Of a stretch of 64,000 nucleotides of DNA, positions 9,167-17,884 are shown one piece after another (the stretch's first letter is position 1; every line of letters begins with the position of its first letter). This DNA is from Nitratireductor basaltis (GTDB lineage Bacteria; Pseudomonadota; Alphaproteobacteria; Rhizobiales; Rhizobiaceae): contig NZ_JMQM01000001.1 in assembly GCF_000733725.1 (NCBI RefSeq), positions 2,451,285-2,515,284 on the forward strand, in the 5' to 3' direction. The notes beneath the pieces are model-generated. The model worked only from the letters and a program-made list of their open reading frames with translations, made no database searches and had not been told where the DNA came from. A program made the position numbers and the translations under genes.

Positions 9167-10741
9167 ATGAGCACTGTTGGGGCATATTTCCGACTGGTCC
9201 GTGCGGGCTGGATTCTTGTTCGCGAAGGCGTGATCGCTGCCCTGCCGGGAGAGCAGTTTCAGGGCATGCCGCTTTTCATGTGGAAGGCGGCGCGGGTGTT
9301 TTCCCGCAGGCGTTCCGGCGAGCGCGACCGCTCGGAGCGACTGGCCAAGGCGGTGGACCGGCTGGGGCCATCCTATGTGAAGCTCGGCCAGTTTCTGGCC
9401 ACGCGTCCGGATGTGGTCGGCCATGACATGGCCATCGACCTGGCCGGTCTGCAGGACCGGATGGACACTTTTCCCGATGCACTTGCGCGCAAGGAGATCG
9501 AGGAATCGCTCGGTCAGCGTATCGAGGATCTCTATCTCACCTTCGATCCCCCGGTTGCGGCTGCATCCATCGCGCAGGTCCACCCTGCCGAAGTGATCCG
9601 CAATGGCGAGCGCCAGAAGGTAGCGGTGAAGGTTATCCGGCCGGGCGTGCGTCGGCGCTTCAACAATGATCTGGAAAGCTATTTCCTTGCGGCCAAGCTG
9701 CAGGAAAGGCTCGTGCCGTCCTCCCGCCGACTGAAGCCGGTGGAGGTGACGCGCACGCTGGCGCAGACGACGCGGATCGAGATGGATCTGCGACTTGAGG
9801 CGGCGGCCATTTCAGAGATCCACGAGAACACCAAGGAGGATCCCGGCTTTCGTGTGCCCTGGGTGGATTGGGCGCGCACGGGCCGCGATGTCATCACGCT
9901 GGAATGGATCGACGGCATCAAGATGTCGGATGTGGAGGGCCTGAAAGCGGCTGGCCATGATCTGGAAAAGCTCGCGGAAGTGCTGATCCAGTCCTTCCTG
10001 CGTCACACGCTGCGCGACGGCTTCTTCCATGCCGACATGCATCCCGGCAATCTGTTCGTGGAAGCGGATGGTACGATTGTGGGTGTCGATTTCGGCATTG
10101 TCGGGCGCATCGGCAAGCGCGAGCGCCGGTTCCTGGCCGAAATTCTCTACGGCTTCATCACGCGCGATTTCCGCCGGGTGGCGGAAGTGCATTTCGAGGC
10201 GGGCTATGTGCCCGGCCATCACGATGTGGCAGCCTTCGCGCAAGCGCTCAGGGCGATTGGCGAACCCATTCACGGACAGCCGGCGGAGACCATCTCCATG
10301 GCGCGGCTGCTTACCCTTCTGTTTGAAGTGACCGAGCTTTTCGACATGCAGACGCGGCCCGAACTTTTGCTTCTGCAGAAGACCATGGTCGTGGTGGAGG
10401 GTGTGTCGCGCAATCTGAACCCGCATTTCAACATGTGGAAGGCGGCCGAGCCTGTGGTCGGCGACTGGATACGCTCCAATCTCGGCCCGCGGGGCGTGGC
10501 TACCGATGCGCGCGACGGGTTGAACGCGCTTGTCTCCCTGGCTCGCCAGGCACCCGAATTCGCAGCCCGCACGGAGCGTCTTTCACGCGAGCTCGATCGC
10601 ATGGCTGTCAACGGTATCCGGCTGGACGAGGAGACGGCGCTGGCCATCGGCAATGCCGAGGCCAAGCTGAACCGCTCGGGCCGCTTCGCCCTTTGGATCA
10701 TTGCGCTGTCGCTGATCGGGATCCTCATACAGCTGTCGTGA
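9167..10741 (+). CDS. ubiB: UbiB family protein required for ubiquinone synthesis
   Basis: A 524-residue atypical kinase/ATPase of the ABC1/ADCK family with the invariant KxGQ motif (GPSYVKLGQFLATRPD), the Ala-rich nucleotide loop (AAASIAQVHPAEV), catalytic HADMHPGN, and DFG (VDFGIVG). The C-terminus is a single membrane helix (FALWIIALSLIGILIQL), as expected for membrane anchoring. It supports ubiquinone synthesis, probably by presenting lipid intermediates. ATG 9167 lies just after the ubiE stop; an in-frame start at 9125 would overlap ubiE and lacks family similarity. Confidence 0.95.
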   Translation: MSTVGAYFRLVRAGWILVREGVIAALPGEQFQGMPLFMWKAARVFSRRRSGERDRSERLAKAVDRLGPSYVKLGQFLATRPDVVGHDMAIDLAGLQDRMDTFPDALARKEIEESLGQRIEDLYLTFDPPVAAASIAQVHPAEVIRNGERQKVAVKVIRPGVRRRFNNDLESYFLAAKLQERLVPSSRRLKPVEVTRTLAQTTRIEMDLRLEAAAISEIHENTKEDPGFRVPWVDWARTGRDVITLEWIDGIKMSDVEGLKAAGHDLEKLAEVLIQSFLRHTLRDGFFHADMHPGNLFVEADGTIVGVDFGIVGRIGKRERRFLAEILYGFITRDFRRVAEVHFEAGYVPGHHDVAAFAQALRAIGEPIHGQPAETISMARLLTLLFEVTELFDMQTRPELLLLQKTMVVVEGVSRNLNPHFNMWKAAEPVVGDWIRSNLGPRGVATDARDGLNALVSLARQAPEFAARTERLSRELDRMAVNGIRLDEETALAIGNAEAKLNRSGRFALWIIALSLIGILIQLS

Positions 10742-10829
10742 AGCATCTGGCGCTTTGCATGGCTTGAGGATTTCGTTCATACCCTTTTGGCACACTGCCC
10801 GGATTTTCAAGCGAAGCGGATTTCGTGAC

Positions 10830-12053
10830 ATGGTGTTGGACGGGAAGCGCATTCTTCTGATCATCGGCGGCGGTATCGCGGCCTATAAATGCCTTGATCT
10901 GATCCGCCGGCTGCGCGAGCGCGGTGCGAATGTGCGCTGTGTGCTGACGAAAGCCGCACAGGAATTCGTCACGCCGCTTTCGATGGGCGCACTATCCGCC
11001 GAGAAGGTTTTCACGGATCTCTTCGACCGTGAGGACGAGCATGATGTCGGCCATATCCGGCTGGCGCGTGAAAGCGACCTGATCGTGGTCGCACCGGCAA
11101 CGGCCGACATGATGGCCAAGGTCGCCCATGGCCATGCCAGCGACCTTGCAGGCGCCGTTCTCCTGGCAACCAAAACCAGGGTTCTGTTCGCGCCCGCCAT
11201 GAACCCGCAGATGTGGGCGCATCCGGCCACCCGGCGCAATCTGGCAGTCTTGAAGGATGACGGCGTGTATTTCGTCGGCCCCAATCGCGGCGAGATGGCC
11301 GAAAGCGGTGAAGCGGGCGAAGGACGGATGGCCGAGCCGCTGGAAATCGTCGCGGCTGCGGAGGCGCTTCTTGATGACCGACTGAAGCCGCTTTCCGGCA
11401 AGCGCATTATCGTGACTTCCGGCCCGACCCATGAGCCGATCGACCCCGTGCGCTATATCGCCAATCGCTCATCAGGGCGGCAGGGCCATGCCATTGCAGC
11501 TGCCTTGGCGGAACTGGGCGCGGATGTGCAGCTTGTGTCGGGGCCGGTGAATATTCCCGACCCGGATGGCGCGAACGTCACCCGCGTCGAGAGCGCGCGG
11601 GACATGAAGGCGGCGGTGGAAGAGTTGCTGCCCGCCGATGCGGGTATCTTTGTTGCAGCCGTAGCCGATTGGCGCACGGCCACCGAGACGGGCGAAAAGA
11701 TCAAGAAGCAGGCAGGTGCGGATGTGCCGCATCTGGAACTGGTCGAAAATCCCGACATTCTGGCCGGCATCGGCCATCACAAAATGCGCCCTCACCTCGT
11801 GATCGGCTTCGCGGCCGAAACACAGAATGTGGTCGAGAATGCGCGCAAGAAGCTTTCCAAGAAGGGTGCGGACTTCATTATCGCCAATGATGTCTCCCAT
11901 GACAGTGGCGTGGGCGAGAGCGGCGTGATGGGCGGCACGCGCAACCGCGTGATCGTGGTTGGCAGCGATGGTGAGGAAGCCTGGCCTGAAATGAGCAAGG
12001 AAGAGGTTGCCGAAAAGATCGCGGCACTTGTTGCAGAGAGGCTCACGGCATGA
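10830..12053 (+). CDS. coaBC: Bifunctional phosphopantothenoylcysteine decarboxylase/synthetase
   Basis: This 407-residue protein makes 4'-phosphopantetheine precursors for coenzyme A. The N-terminal flavoprotein CoaC domain shows IIGGGIAAYK and the PAMNPQMWAHPA signature. The C-terminal CoaB domain begins near SGKRIIVTSGPTHEPIDPVRYIANRSSG and includes the KKGADFIIANDVS segment. ATG 10830 gives the length of E. coli Dfp; the longer in-frame start at 10755 adds a non-conserved leader. Its stop overlaps the next start (ATGA). Confidence 0.96.
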   Translation: MVLDGKRILLIIGGGIAAYKCLDLIRRLRERGANVRCVLTKAAQEFVTPLSMGALSAEKVFTDLFDREDEHDVGHIRLARESDLIVVAPATADMMAKVAHGHASDLAGAVLLATKTRVLFAPAMNPQMWAHPATRRNLAVLKDDGVYFVGPNRGEMAESGEAGEGRMAEPLEIVAAAEALLDDRLKPLSGKRIIVTSGPTHEPIDPVRYIANRSSGRQGHAIAAALAELGADVQLVSGPVNIPDPDGANVTRVESARDMKAAVEELLPADAGIFVAAVADWRTATETGEKIKKQAGADVPHLELVENPDILAGIGHHKMRPHLVIGFAAETQNVVENARKKLSKKGADFIIANDVSHDSGVGESGVMGGTRNRVIVVGSDGEEAWPEMSKEEVAEKIAALVAERLTA

Positions 12054-12586
12054 GTGCCGCGCCGCGGCTGGAGACGGAGCGGCTGATCCTGCGCGGCCAT
12101 GAGGTGCAGGACTTCGCTGCTCTTTACGCGCTGTGGACCGATCCGACCGCCAGCCAGTATGTCACGCAGCCGCATTCGGAAGAGGATGGCTGGAAGAAGC
12201 TTCTGATCAAGGCCGGGTGCTGGGAACTGCTCGGCTTCGGCTACTGGATGGTGGAAGACAAGGCGACCGGCAAGCTTCTGGGCGAAGTCGGCTTTCACGA
12301 CATGCGTCGCGATATCACGCCTAGCCTTGGCGGGACGATGGAAGCGGGCTGGACCTTTGCCGGTCATGCCCAGGGCAAGGGGTATGCGCGCGAAGCGGTG
12401 CGGGCGATGCTCGACTGGTGCGACGAGACACACCGTGGAGCACTGGTAACCTGCATCATCGATCCGGAAAACACGCGCTCCATCACACTCGCGCAGGACT
12501 TCGGCTTTCGCGAGATCGCGCGCACCAGCTACAAGCAGAAACCGGTCATCATGTATCAGCTCGCGCGTGGTACGCAGGCAGGCTGA
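12050..12586 (+). CDS. GNAT family N-acetyltransferase (RimJ/RimL-like)
   Basis: A 178-residue acetyltransferase overlapping coaBC by 4 nt (ATGA), so probably translationally coupled. It starts LETERLILRGHEVQDF, the usual RimJ/RimL-type opening. The acetyl-CoA loop is AGHAQGKGYAREAVRAML, followed by CIIDPENTRSITLAQDFGF. The acceptor substrate is unknown. It converges on the SRPBCC gene. Confidence 0.9.
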   Translation: MSAAPRLETERLILRGHEVQDFAALYALWTDPTASQYVTQPHSEEDGWKKLLIKAGCWELLGFGYWMVEDKATGKLLGEVGFHDMRRDITPSLGGTMEAGWTFAGHAQGKGYAREAVRAMLDWCDETHRGALVTCIIDPENTRSITLAQDFGFREIARTSYKQKPVIMYQLARGTQAG

Positions 12587-12622
12587 GCGCCAGTTGACAC
12601 CCAGCCCGCATCCAGTTCCGCG

Positions 12623-13165
12623 TCAGGCCAAACGTTCGCGGTAGATTTCCTGCAACTCGACAACCCGCGTCCAGAAGCGGTCCTCACCTTCACCGGCAAG
12701 CTCGTTGCGCAACACTTCCAGATGAGCGTGCCAGCCGCTGGCCACGTTGAGCATCTGCCCCGCATCCACAAGGCGCTTGTGGGTGAGGACGAGACGGACC
12801 TTCGAGCCTTCCTCGAAAAGTTCGAATTGCACCTCGCTCTCTGAATCGCCGGGCCATGTGAATGCCAGCAGGCGCGGAGGATCATATTCGGTAATGCGGC
12901 ATTGCGAGGTGAATCCGTTCTTGTTGATGTCGGCAAAACGCTCCGGCGGCGTGTCCGCGGTGAAGTCGGAATGCCGGAATTTCAGCTCGACCTGGCCGCC
13001 AACGCGGTCATCCATCTCGCCGCCGGCTAGCCATTTGCGCCGCTTCTTGCCTTCGACCAGATATGACCAGACCCTGTCGGCCGGGCCGGGCAATATGCGC
13101 TCGATGCGCAGCGTGTCCGGCGCGATCAAGGTTCCCAAGGCATCATTGTCAATCATGCTTTTCAT
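12623..13165 (-). CDS. SRPBCC (AHSA1-like) domain protein
   Basis: A 180-residue START/Bet v1-fold protein of the activator-of-Hsp90-like group: RIERILPGPADRVWSYLVEGKKRRKWLAGG at the N-terminus, then TEYDPPRLLAFTWPG and KVRLVLTHKRL. Such proteins form a hydrophobic ligand cavity and are often encoded with an ArsR regulator. I chose ATG 13165 because GGAG lies 7 nt upstream. The gene then overlaps the end of the ArsR gene by 17 nt, implying coupled translation. Ligand unknown. Confidence 0.88.
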   Translation of the reverse strand: MKSMIDNDALGTLIAPDTLRIERILPGPADRVWSYLVEGKKRRKWLAGGEMDDRVGGQVELKFRHSDFTADTPPERFADINKNGFTSQCRITEYDPPRLLAFTWPGDSESEVQFELFEEGSKVRLVLTHKRLVDAGQMLNVASGWHAHLEVLRNELAGEGEDRFWTRVVELQEIYRERLA

Positions 13166-13547
13166 CACCATTCTCCATTGGTTTCGCCGGCTTTTTCGCG
13201 GCGACCTTGTCCTCGGCTTCAAGAAGCGCCTGCAATTCGTCGAGCCTTGCGTTCCAGAAGCGTTCGTAATGGCTGATCCATGATCGAGCTTCCGCAAGAC
13301 GCATCGCGTCGAGGCGGCAATAATTTATCCGCCCCTCCTTTCGCCTGCGGACAAGCCCGGCCTGCTCCAGCACGCGCAGATGCTTGGACGCACCGGCCAG
13401 TGACATGGAGAAGGGCTCGGCCAGCGCACTGATGCTGCGCTCGCCATTTTTCAGTGAATCAAGCATGTGGCGGCGCGTCGTATCCGCCAATGCGTGAAAG
13501 ATAAGGTCCAATTGCGCGTCATGTTCAACCATATGGTTTAGTAACAC
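13149..13547 (-). CDS. ArsR family transcriptional regulator
   Basis: A 132-residue winged-helix protein: FHALADTTRRHMLDSL, recognition helix region MSLAGASKHLRVLEQAGLVRRRKEGR, then CRLDAMRLAEARSWI. It lacks the Cys pairs of metal-sensing ArsR proteins, fitting the subgroup paired with SRPBCC genes. A GTG start at 13547 has GAGG 7 nt upstream. The alternative ATG 13532 has no ribosome-binding site and lies inside a palindrome. It heads a two-gene operon with the SRPBCC gene and probably autoregulates through two palindromes nearby. Confidence 0.9.
   Translation of the reverse strand: MLLNHMVEHDAQLDLIFHALADTTRRHMLDSLKNGERSISALAEPFSMSLAGASKHLRVLEQAGLVRRRKEGRINYCRLDAMRLAEARSWISHYERFWNARLDELQALLEAEDKVAAKKPAKPMENGDEKHD
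13527..13538. promoter_or_regulatory. Candidate ArsR operator, copy 1
   Basis: A perfect 12-bp palindrome, AACCATATGGTT, at the very start of the arsR-like gene. It shares AACCA-N2-TGGTT with a second copy 39 bp away. Operator function is inferred from position, symmetry and repetition. Confidence 0.6.
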
Positions 13548-13565
13548 CGTCGCACCTCAATAGTC

Positions 13566-13577
13566 AACCACTTGGTT
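13566..13577. promoter_or_regulatory. Candidate ArsR operator, copy 2
   Basis: AACCACTTGGTT, the second AACCA-N2-TGGTT site, 39 bp centre to centre from copy 1 and upstream of the GTG start of the arsR-like gene. The flanking TCA before the site is also shared by both copies. Confidence 0.6.
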
Positions 13578-13598
13578 AAGTTTTATCATATGCGCATG

Positions 13599-13630
13599 AA
13601 AAAGCCACCGCACCATGGGGTGCGATGGCT
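13599..13630 (-). terminator. Rho-independent terminator after bacterioferritin
   Basis: Read on the minus strand, a 12-bp stem (one U-G pair) with a 4-nt loop (arms at 13619-13630 and 13603-13614) is followed by five T. It lies 28 bp after the bfr stop and isolates it from the arsR-like operon. Confidence 0.85.
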
Positions 13631-13657
13631 CTATGGAAGCGCCGAAATGGCCGGTTC

Positions 13658-14146
13658 CTATTCCTTGCTCTCGTCGGCGGGACCTGCATTCAGCTGGCCA
13701 TATTTTTCCTCGCCGATCTTCTCGAGCAGTTCGAGCTGGGTTTCGAGGAAGTCGATATGGCCTTCCTCGTCGGCCAGCAGTTCCTCGAACAGCTTCATGG
13801 TGACGTAATCGCCGGCGTCGTGGCAGATGTCGCGGGACTTCTTGTATGAATCGCGCGCCTCGTGCTCGCCGGCCAGATCGGCTTCAAGCACCTCGCGCAC
13901 ATTCTGCCCGATGCGCAGAGGCGCGACGGACTGGAGGTTCGGGTGACCTTCAAGGAAGATGATGCGCTCGACCAGCTTGTCGGCGTGATGCATCTCCTCG
14001 ATGGATTCCTCGCGCTCCTTGTTGGCGAGCCTCGTATAGCCCCAATCTTCCAGAAGGCGGTAATGCAGCCAATACTGGTTGACCGCACCCAGTTCCAGGA
14101 AGAGGGCCTCGTTAAGCCGCTCGATAACGCTTGGCTCGCCTTTCAT
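13658..14146 (-). CDS. bfr: Bacterioferritin
   Basis: This 162-residue iron-storage protein forms a 24-mer shell that oxidises Fe(II) and stores ferrihydrite. All ferroxidase ligands are present at classical positions: Glu18, Glu51, His54, Glu94, Glu127 and His130. Met52, the inter-subunit haem ligand, is also there. The start at ATG 14146 ([15 protein letters not shown]) matches the family; an upstream in-frame start would add 13 residues. The 5' end overlaps the bfd-like gene by 35 bp, linking storage with release. Confidence 0.97.
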   Translation of the reverse strand: MKGEPSVIERLNEALFLELGAVNQYWLHYRLLEDWGYTRLANKEREESIEEMHHADKLVERIIFLEGHPNLQSVAPLRIGQNVREVLEADLAGEHEARDSYKKSRDICHDAGDYVTMKLFEELLADEEGHIDFLETQLELLEKIGEEKYGQLNAGPADESKE

Positions 14147-14423
14147 TGAATCTGCTCCCGAATTTTTCGCGCAGCGCGCGGACACGATCCAGATAGGTCA
14201 CGACCTCCGCCTCATCGATGGCGGCGTCGCGGTGATAGTCTTCGGTTACCCGAATGATCGTTTCGACCACATTCGGGAAGCAGCCGCAACAGCGTCCGCG
14301 CTTGGCCATGGCATGATAGACCTTGGCGGGCACGATAAGCTGCCACGGATCCTCGTCGAGCATGGCGCGAATCTGCGCCTCGACTTCCTTCTGCGTAATG
14401 AAATTGCACTGGCAGACGAGCAT
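14112..14423 (-). CDS. bfd: Bacterioferritin-associated ferredoxin-like [2Fe-2S] protein
   Basis: A 103-residue protein with Cys4 and Cys6 near the N-terminus (MLVCQCN) and RCCGCFPNV further on, where Cys45 and Cys48 give the CxxC spacing expected for the remaining cluster ligands. This is the Bfd/BFD-like fold that binds a [2Fe-2S] cluster and reduces the bacterioferritin core to release iron. It is longer than E. coli Bfd because of a C-terminal basic extension. It is co-directional with and overlaps bfr. Confidence 0.88.
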   Translation of the reverse strand: MLVCQCNFITQKEVEAQIRAMLDEDPWQLIVPAKVYHAMAKRGRCCGCFPNVVETIIRVTEDYHRDAAIDEAEVVTYLDRVRALREKFGSRFNERRAKRYRAA

Positions 14424-14649
14424 GTGACCAACAATCCCGGAGCATTTTAAAGCATCGGTTTGTCACGGCCTTCAGGGCATGGGAGAGCCAGCTTGAAACG
14501 CTCATCAAATAGCGCATTCATGCACGGCGTTCATCCATGAAGGGTTAAAGGCCCTGACATTTCGAACGCGTCCTTGTGAGACGGCGGGATAAAAGCGCTT
14601 GAAGCCTGTCAGTGTCAAGTTAAACCTGACTTCCAAGTTCAGGCTTTCA

Positions 14650-15267
14650 TCACACGGCTTCATGTTTGTCCAGAAACTCTTGTGCCGTCAGCGCGCGAAA
14701 GTCGTCGAGCGCGGCGCGCAGCTTGTCATGCGACCAGTCCCACCAGGCCAGTTCCTCGAAACGTTCGGCGGTTTTTTCATCGAAGCGGCGGCGGATCGGA
14801 TGGGCCGGCACGCCGCCGACAATGGTGTATGGCTCGACATCGCGGCTGACCACGGCGCCTGCGCCGATGACGGCGCCGTTGCCGATCTTCACGCCGGGCA
14901 GGACTGTTGCGCCATGGCCGAGCCAGGTGTCATGGCCGATACTCACCGCGTTTTCGCGCCGCCATTCGAAGAAGCCTTCCTCGTTCTGCGCATCCTGCCA
15001 ATAGTCACCGGCGCGGTAGGTGAAGTGGTGAAGGGTCGCGCGCCAGGTCGGGTGGTTGGTGGCGTTGATGCGGCAGGCGGCTGCGATATTGGAGAACTTG
15101 CCGATCTGCGCGCACCAGACCAGACAGTCCTGCACGATATAGGAATAGTCGCCGACACTGCTGTCATTGACGCGGGAGCGCTCGCCGATTTCGGTGAAGC
15201 GGCCAAACGTGGAGCCGGTGACATCAGCCGTTTCATGCACCAGCGGCGTTTCCGACAGCTTGGTCAT
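14650..15267 (-). CDS. Phosphonate-cluster hexapeptide-repeat acyltransferase
   Basis: A 205-residue left-handed beta-helix protein with hexapeptide repeats (VSIGHDTWLGHGATVLPGVKIGNGAVIGAGAVV) and the VGGVPAHPIRRRF end typical of the xenobiotic/chloramphenicol acetyltransferase group. It belongs to the subgroup that accompanies C-P lyase genes. It overlaps phnL by 4 nt (ATGA) and is the last gene of the operon. The substrate is unknown. About 225 bp without features separate it from the bfd-like gene. Confidence 0.88.
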   Translation of the reverse strand: MTKLSETPLVHETADVTGSTFGRFTEIGERSRVNDSSVGDYSYIVQDCLVWCAQIGKFSNIAAACRINATNHPTWRATLHHFTYRAGDYWQDAQNEEGFFEWRRENAVSIGHDTWLGHGATVLPGVKIGNGAVIGAGAVVSRDVEPYTIVGGVPAHPIRRRFDEKTAERFEELAWWDWSHDKLRAALDDFRALTAQEFLDKHEAV

Positions 15268-15968
15268 GCGGCCCTCGCGGGGGCGAAGCCGGTCACGTCG
15301 ATGATGTCATCGGCGACCATGTCGCGCACTTCCTGATCGTGGAAGATGCCAAGCAGTGCAGTGCCTGCCTGCTTCTTTTCCCCGATCATCTCCACCACGA
15401 CCTCGCGATTGGCGCGGTCGAGCGAGGCGGTCGGTTCATCCAGAAGCAGGATCGGGTGGGAGGTGATGAAGCCACGGGCAATGTTCACGCGTTGCTGCTC
15501 GCCGCCAGAGAATGTGGCCGGCGGCAATTGCCACAGGCGCTCCGGCAGATTGAGCCGGGCGAGCATGGTAGAAGCCTTTTCGCGGGCGGCATCGGGGGCA
15601 AGGCCTTCCGCTATCGCCGGTTCTGCCACGATATCAACCGCAGAGACGCGCGGCACCACGCGCAGGAACTGGCTGACATAGCCAATTGTGCTGTTGCGGA
15701 TGGCGATGATCGTGCGCGGATCGGCGGTGACGAGGTCGATCAGTTCGTGCCCGTGCTGGACGATGATCTGCCCACTGTCGGCGGCATAGTTTCCATAGGC
15801 CATCTTGAGGATCGAACTCTTGCCCGCGCCCGATGGACCGCCGAGCACGGCGCATTCGCCTGCGCGAACCGCGAAGGATGCATTCTTGACCACGGACAGG
15901 CGTATGCCGCCCTGCAGATGCATGGTGAAGCTCTTGGACAGTTCCGAGACGACGAGTGGCGTTGTCAT
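15264..15968 (-). CDS. phnL: C-P lyase subunit PhnL (ABC-type ATPase)
   Basis: A 234-residue ABC ATPase with Walker A GGPSGAGKSSILK, signature FSGGEQQRVNIARGF and Walker B ILLLDEPTASLD. In the C-P lyase pathway PhnL is a soluble ABC protein needed for making the ribose-triphosphonate intermediate, not a transporter subunit. It lies 4 nt after phnK and overlaps the acyltransferase gene. Confidence 0.95.
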   Translation of the reverse strand: MTTPLVVSELSKSFTMHLQGGIRLSVVKNASFAVRAGECAVLGGPSGAGKSSILKMAYGNYAADSGQIIVQHGHELIDLVTADPRTIIAIRNSTIGYVSQFLRVVPRVSAVDIVAEPAIAEGLAPDAAREKASTMLARLNLPERLWQLPPATFSGGEQQRVNIARGFITSHPILLLDEPTASLDRANREVVVEMIGEKKQAGTALLGIFHDQEVRDMVADDIIDVTGFAPARAA

Positions 15969-15972
15969 GGGG

Positions 15973-16749
15973 TCACACCTGCAGGATCGAGGAAACGAGA
16001 AGCTGGGTATAGGGCGCCTGGGGGTCGTCCAGCAGGCGGTCGGTCAGGCCGCTTTCGACGACGTGGCCGTCCTTCATCACCATCATGCGGTGGGAGAGAA
16101 GGCGTGCGACGGCAAGGTCGTGGGTGACGACGATTGCCGCCAGGCCCATATCCTGAACAAGACCGCGCAGGAGATCGAGCAGGCGCGCCTGCACCGAGAC
16201 ATCCAGTCCGCCGGTCGGCTCGTCCATGAAAACGAGACGCGGCCCGGTGACAAGGTTTCGCGCGATCTGCAGGCGCTGGCGCATGCCGCCGGAGAAGGCG
16301 CGCGGCTGGTCGTCCACGCGGTCTGCGGCGATCTCCACGCGGCCGAGCCAGTCGGTTGCCGTCTCGCGGATCTGGCCGTAATTCCGGTCGCCCAGCGCCA
16401 TCAGCCGCTCGCCGACATTGGCGCCGGCAGACACCGTCATGCGCAGCCCGTCGGCCGGGTTCTGATGCACGAAGCCCCAGTCGGTGCGCATGAGGAATCG
16501 CCGCTCCGCCTCGCTCATGCGGTAAAGGTCGCGGGTCGTGTCGTCGCGCATGCGGTAGGAGACGATGCCGGATGTGGGCAGCAGGCGCGTCGAGAGGCAG
16601 TTGAGCAAGGTGGTCTTGCCGGAGCCGGATTCTCCGACGATTGCCAGCACTTCGCCGGGATAGAGGTCAAAGGAGACGTCGTTGCAGCCGATGCGGTTTC
16701 CATAGAATTTGGAGACCGAGCGGGCGGTGAGCAGGGGTTGGTCGGTCAT
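15973..16749 (-). CDS. phnK: C-P lyase subunit PhnK (ABC-type ATPase)
   Basis: A 258-residue ABC protein with Walker A VGESGSGKTTLLN, signature FSGGMRQRLQIARNL and Walker B LVFMDEPTGGLD. The NPADGLRM segment is characteristic of PhnK. It docks on the PhnGHIJ core complex. Its start is separated from the phnJ stop by 289 bp that hold an inverted-repeat element, which is unusual for genes normally packed tightly. Confidence 0.95.
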   Translation of the reverse strand: MTDQPLLTARSVSKFYGNRIGCNDVSFDLYPGEVLAIVGESGSGKTTLLNCLSTRLLPTSGIVSYRMRDDTTRDLYRMSEAERRFLMRTDWGFVHQNPADGLRMTVSAGANVGERLMALGDRNYGQIRETATDWLGRVEIAADRVDDQPRAFSGGMRQRLQIARNLVTGPRLVFMDEPTGGLDVSVQARLLDLLRGLVQDMGLAAIVVTHDLAVARLLSHRMMVMKDGHVVESGLTDRLLDDPQAPYTQLLVSSILQV

Positions 16750-16794
16750 TGCTGGTCACCTCGAATATGTTCGGAAAGGTAGGCGTCTGTCTCA

Positions 16795-17022
16795 CCCCCC
16801 TCTGTCCTGCCGGACATCTCCCCCTCAAGGGGGGAGATTGGTCGTTGAGAAGGCAGTGCCAGCATTTGGTGTGCAGGCGATATATAGACGCCAGCCATTC
16901 TCCCCCCTTGAGGGGGGTGAGTAGCGGTTGGCCGCAGGCCAGGACAAAGCCAATGATTTGGCTTTGTCAGCGCCCGAACGCGTGGAGCGCAAGCGGAGCG
17001 CGCCCGGCAGGGCAGAGGGGGG
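16795..17022. repeat. Inverted-repeat (MITE/RIME-like) element between phnJ and phnK
   Basis: About 228 bp bounded by terminal inverted repeats: 16795-16815 and 17002-17022 match at 19 of 21 positions when one is reverse-complemented. Just inside the left end is a second hairpin (CTCCCCCT, CAAG, GGGGGAG type), and a related CCCCCCTTGAGGGGGG palindrome lies near 16904-16919. It has no coding capacity and interrupts a co-directional operon. The organisation recalls the short palindromic intergenic elements known from rhizobia. Family membership is an inference. Confidence 0.7.
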
Positions 17023-17038
17023 TTGTTATGCTCTGACA

Positions 17039-17884
17039 TCAATCACCCTCCCTTGCCCGATGCGCTTCGCAGTGGTCGGTGTCGGAGCAGACGAACATGC
17101 GTCCGCCCCTGTCATCGAGCACTACCTCGTCAAGATAGACACCGGTGGAGCCACAGAGCGCGCAGGGGTCCTCGAATTTCTGGATCTCGAAGGGGTGATC
17201 CTCGAAGTCGAGGCTGACGACATCCGTGTGTGGCGGGATGGCGTAGATGCGTTTTTCGCGGCCTGCGCCGAAAAGCTGGAGCGCTTCGCTGCGGTGCATT
17301 TTCGGGTTGTCGAATTTTGGCGTGGGCGACGGGTCCATCACGTAGCGGCCATGCACCTTGACCGGATAGGCATAGGTGGTGGCGATGTGGCCGTGCTGGG
17401 CGATGTCCTCGTAGAGCTTCACGTGCATGAGGCCGTATTCTTCCAGCGCATGCATCTTGCGCGTCTCGGTCTCGCGCGGCTCCAGAAAGCGCAAGGGCTC
17501 GGGGATCGGCACCTGGTAGACCAGTACCTGACCCTCACGCAGCGGTTCTTCCGGAATGCGGTGACGGGTCTGGATGATACTGGCGTCGCGTGTATGGGTG
17601 GTAACGGCGACATTGGCGACCTTCTGGAAAAAGGCGCGGATGGAAACGGCGTTGGTGGTGTCGTCCGCGCCCTGATCGATGACCTTCAACACATCATCAG
17701 GACCGATGACGGCCGCAGTGACCTGAACGCCGCCGGTGCCCCATCCATAGGGCATGGGCATTTCGCGGCTGGCGAACGGTACCTGATAGCCGGGAATGGC
17801 GATGGCCTTCAGGATCGCGCGGCGGATCATCCGCTTGGTCTGCTCATCCAGATAGGCGAAGTTGTATCGGGCGATATGGTTCAT
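17039..17884 (-). CDS. phnJ: C-P lyase PhnJ (radical SAM catalytic subunit)
   Basis: This 281-residue protein, the same length as E. coli PhnJ, is the radical-SAM subunit that cleaves the carbon-phosphorus bond of 5-phosphoribosyl-1-phosphonate. The four conserved Cys sit at 241, 244, 266 and 272 (CALC, then 21 residues, then CSDTDHC). Cys272 is the thiyl-radical residue, and the other three bind the [4Fe-4S] cluster. I chose ATG 17884 with GGGG upstream; a TTG four codons earlier is possible. The gap to phnI is 250 bp and holds an opposite-strand small gene. Confidence 0.97.
   Translation of the reverse strand: MNHIARYNFAYLDEQTKRMIRRAILKAIAIPGYQVPFASREMPMPYGWGTGGVQVTAAVIGPDDVLKVIDQGADDTTNAVSIRAFFQKVANVAVTTHTRDASIIQTRHRIPEEPLREGQVLVYQVPIPEPLRFLEPRETETRKMHALEEYGLMHVKLYEDIAQHGHIATTYAYPVKVHGRYVMDPSPTPKFDNPKMHRSEALQLFGAGREKRIYAIPPHTDVVSLDFEDHPFEIQKFEDPCALCGSTGVYLDEVVLDDRGGRMFVCSDTDHCEAHRAREGD

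Noticed and set aside
14424..14649. Possible iron box upstream of bfd-bfr (GCATTTTAAAGC near 14443)
   Set aside because: It does not match the Irr/ICE or Fur consensus and is not a proper dyad.
16817..16836. C/G palindrome in the phn repeat considered as a terminator
   Set aside because: No T tract follows on either strand, and the downstream genes phnK-phnL belong to the same pathway.
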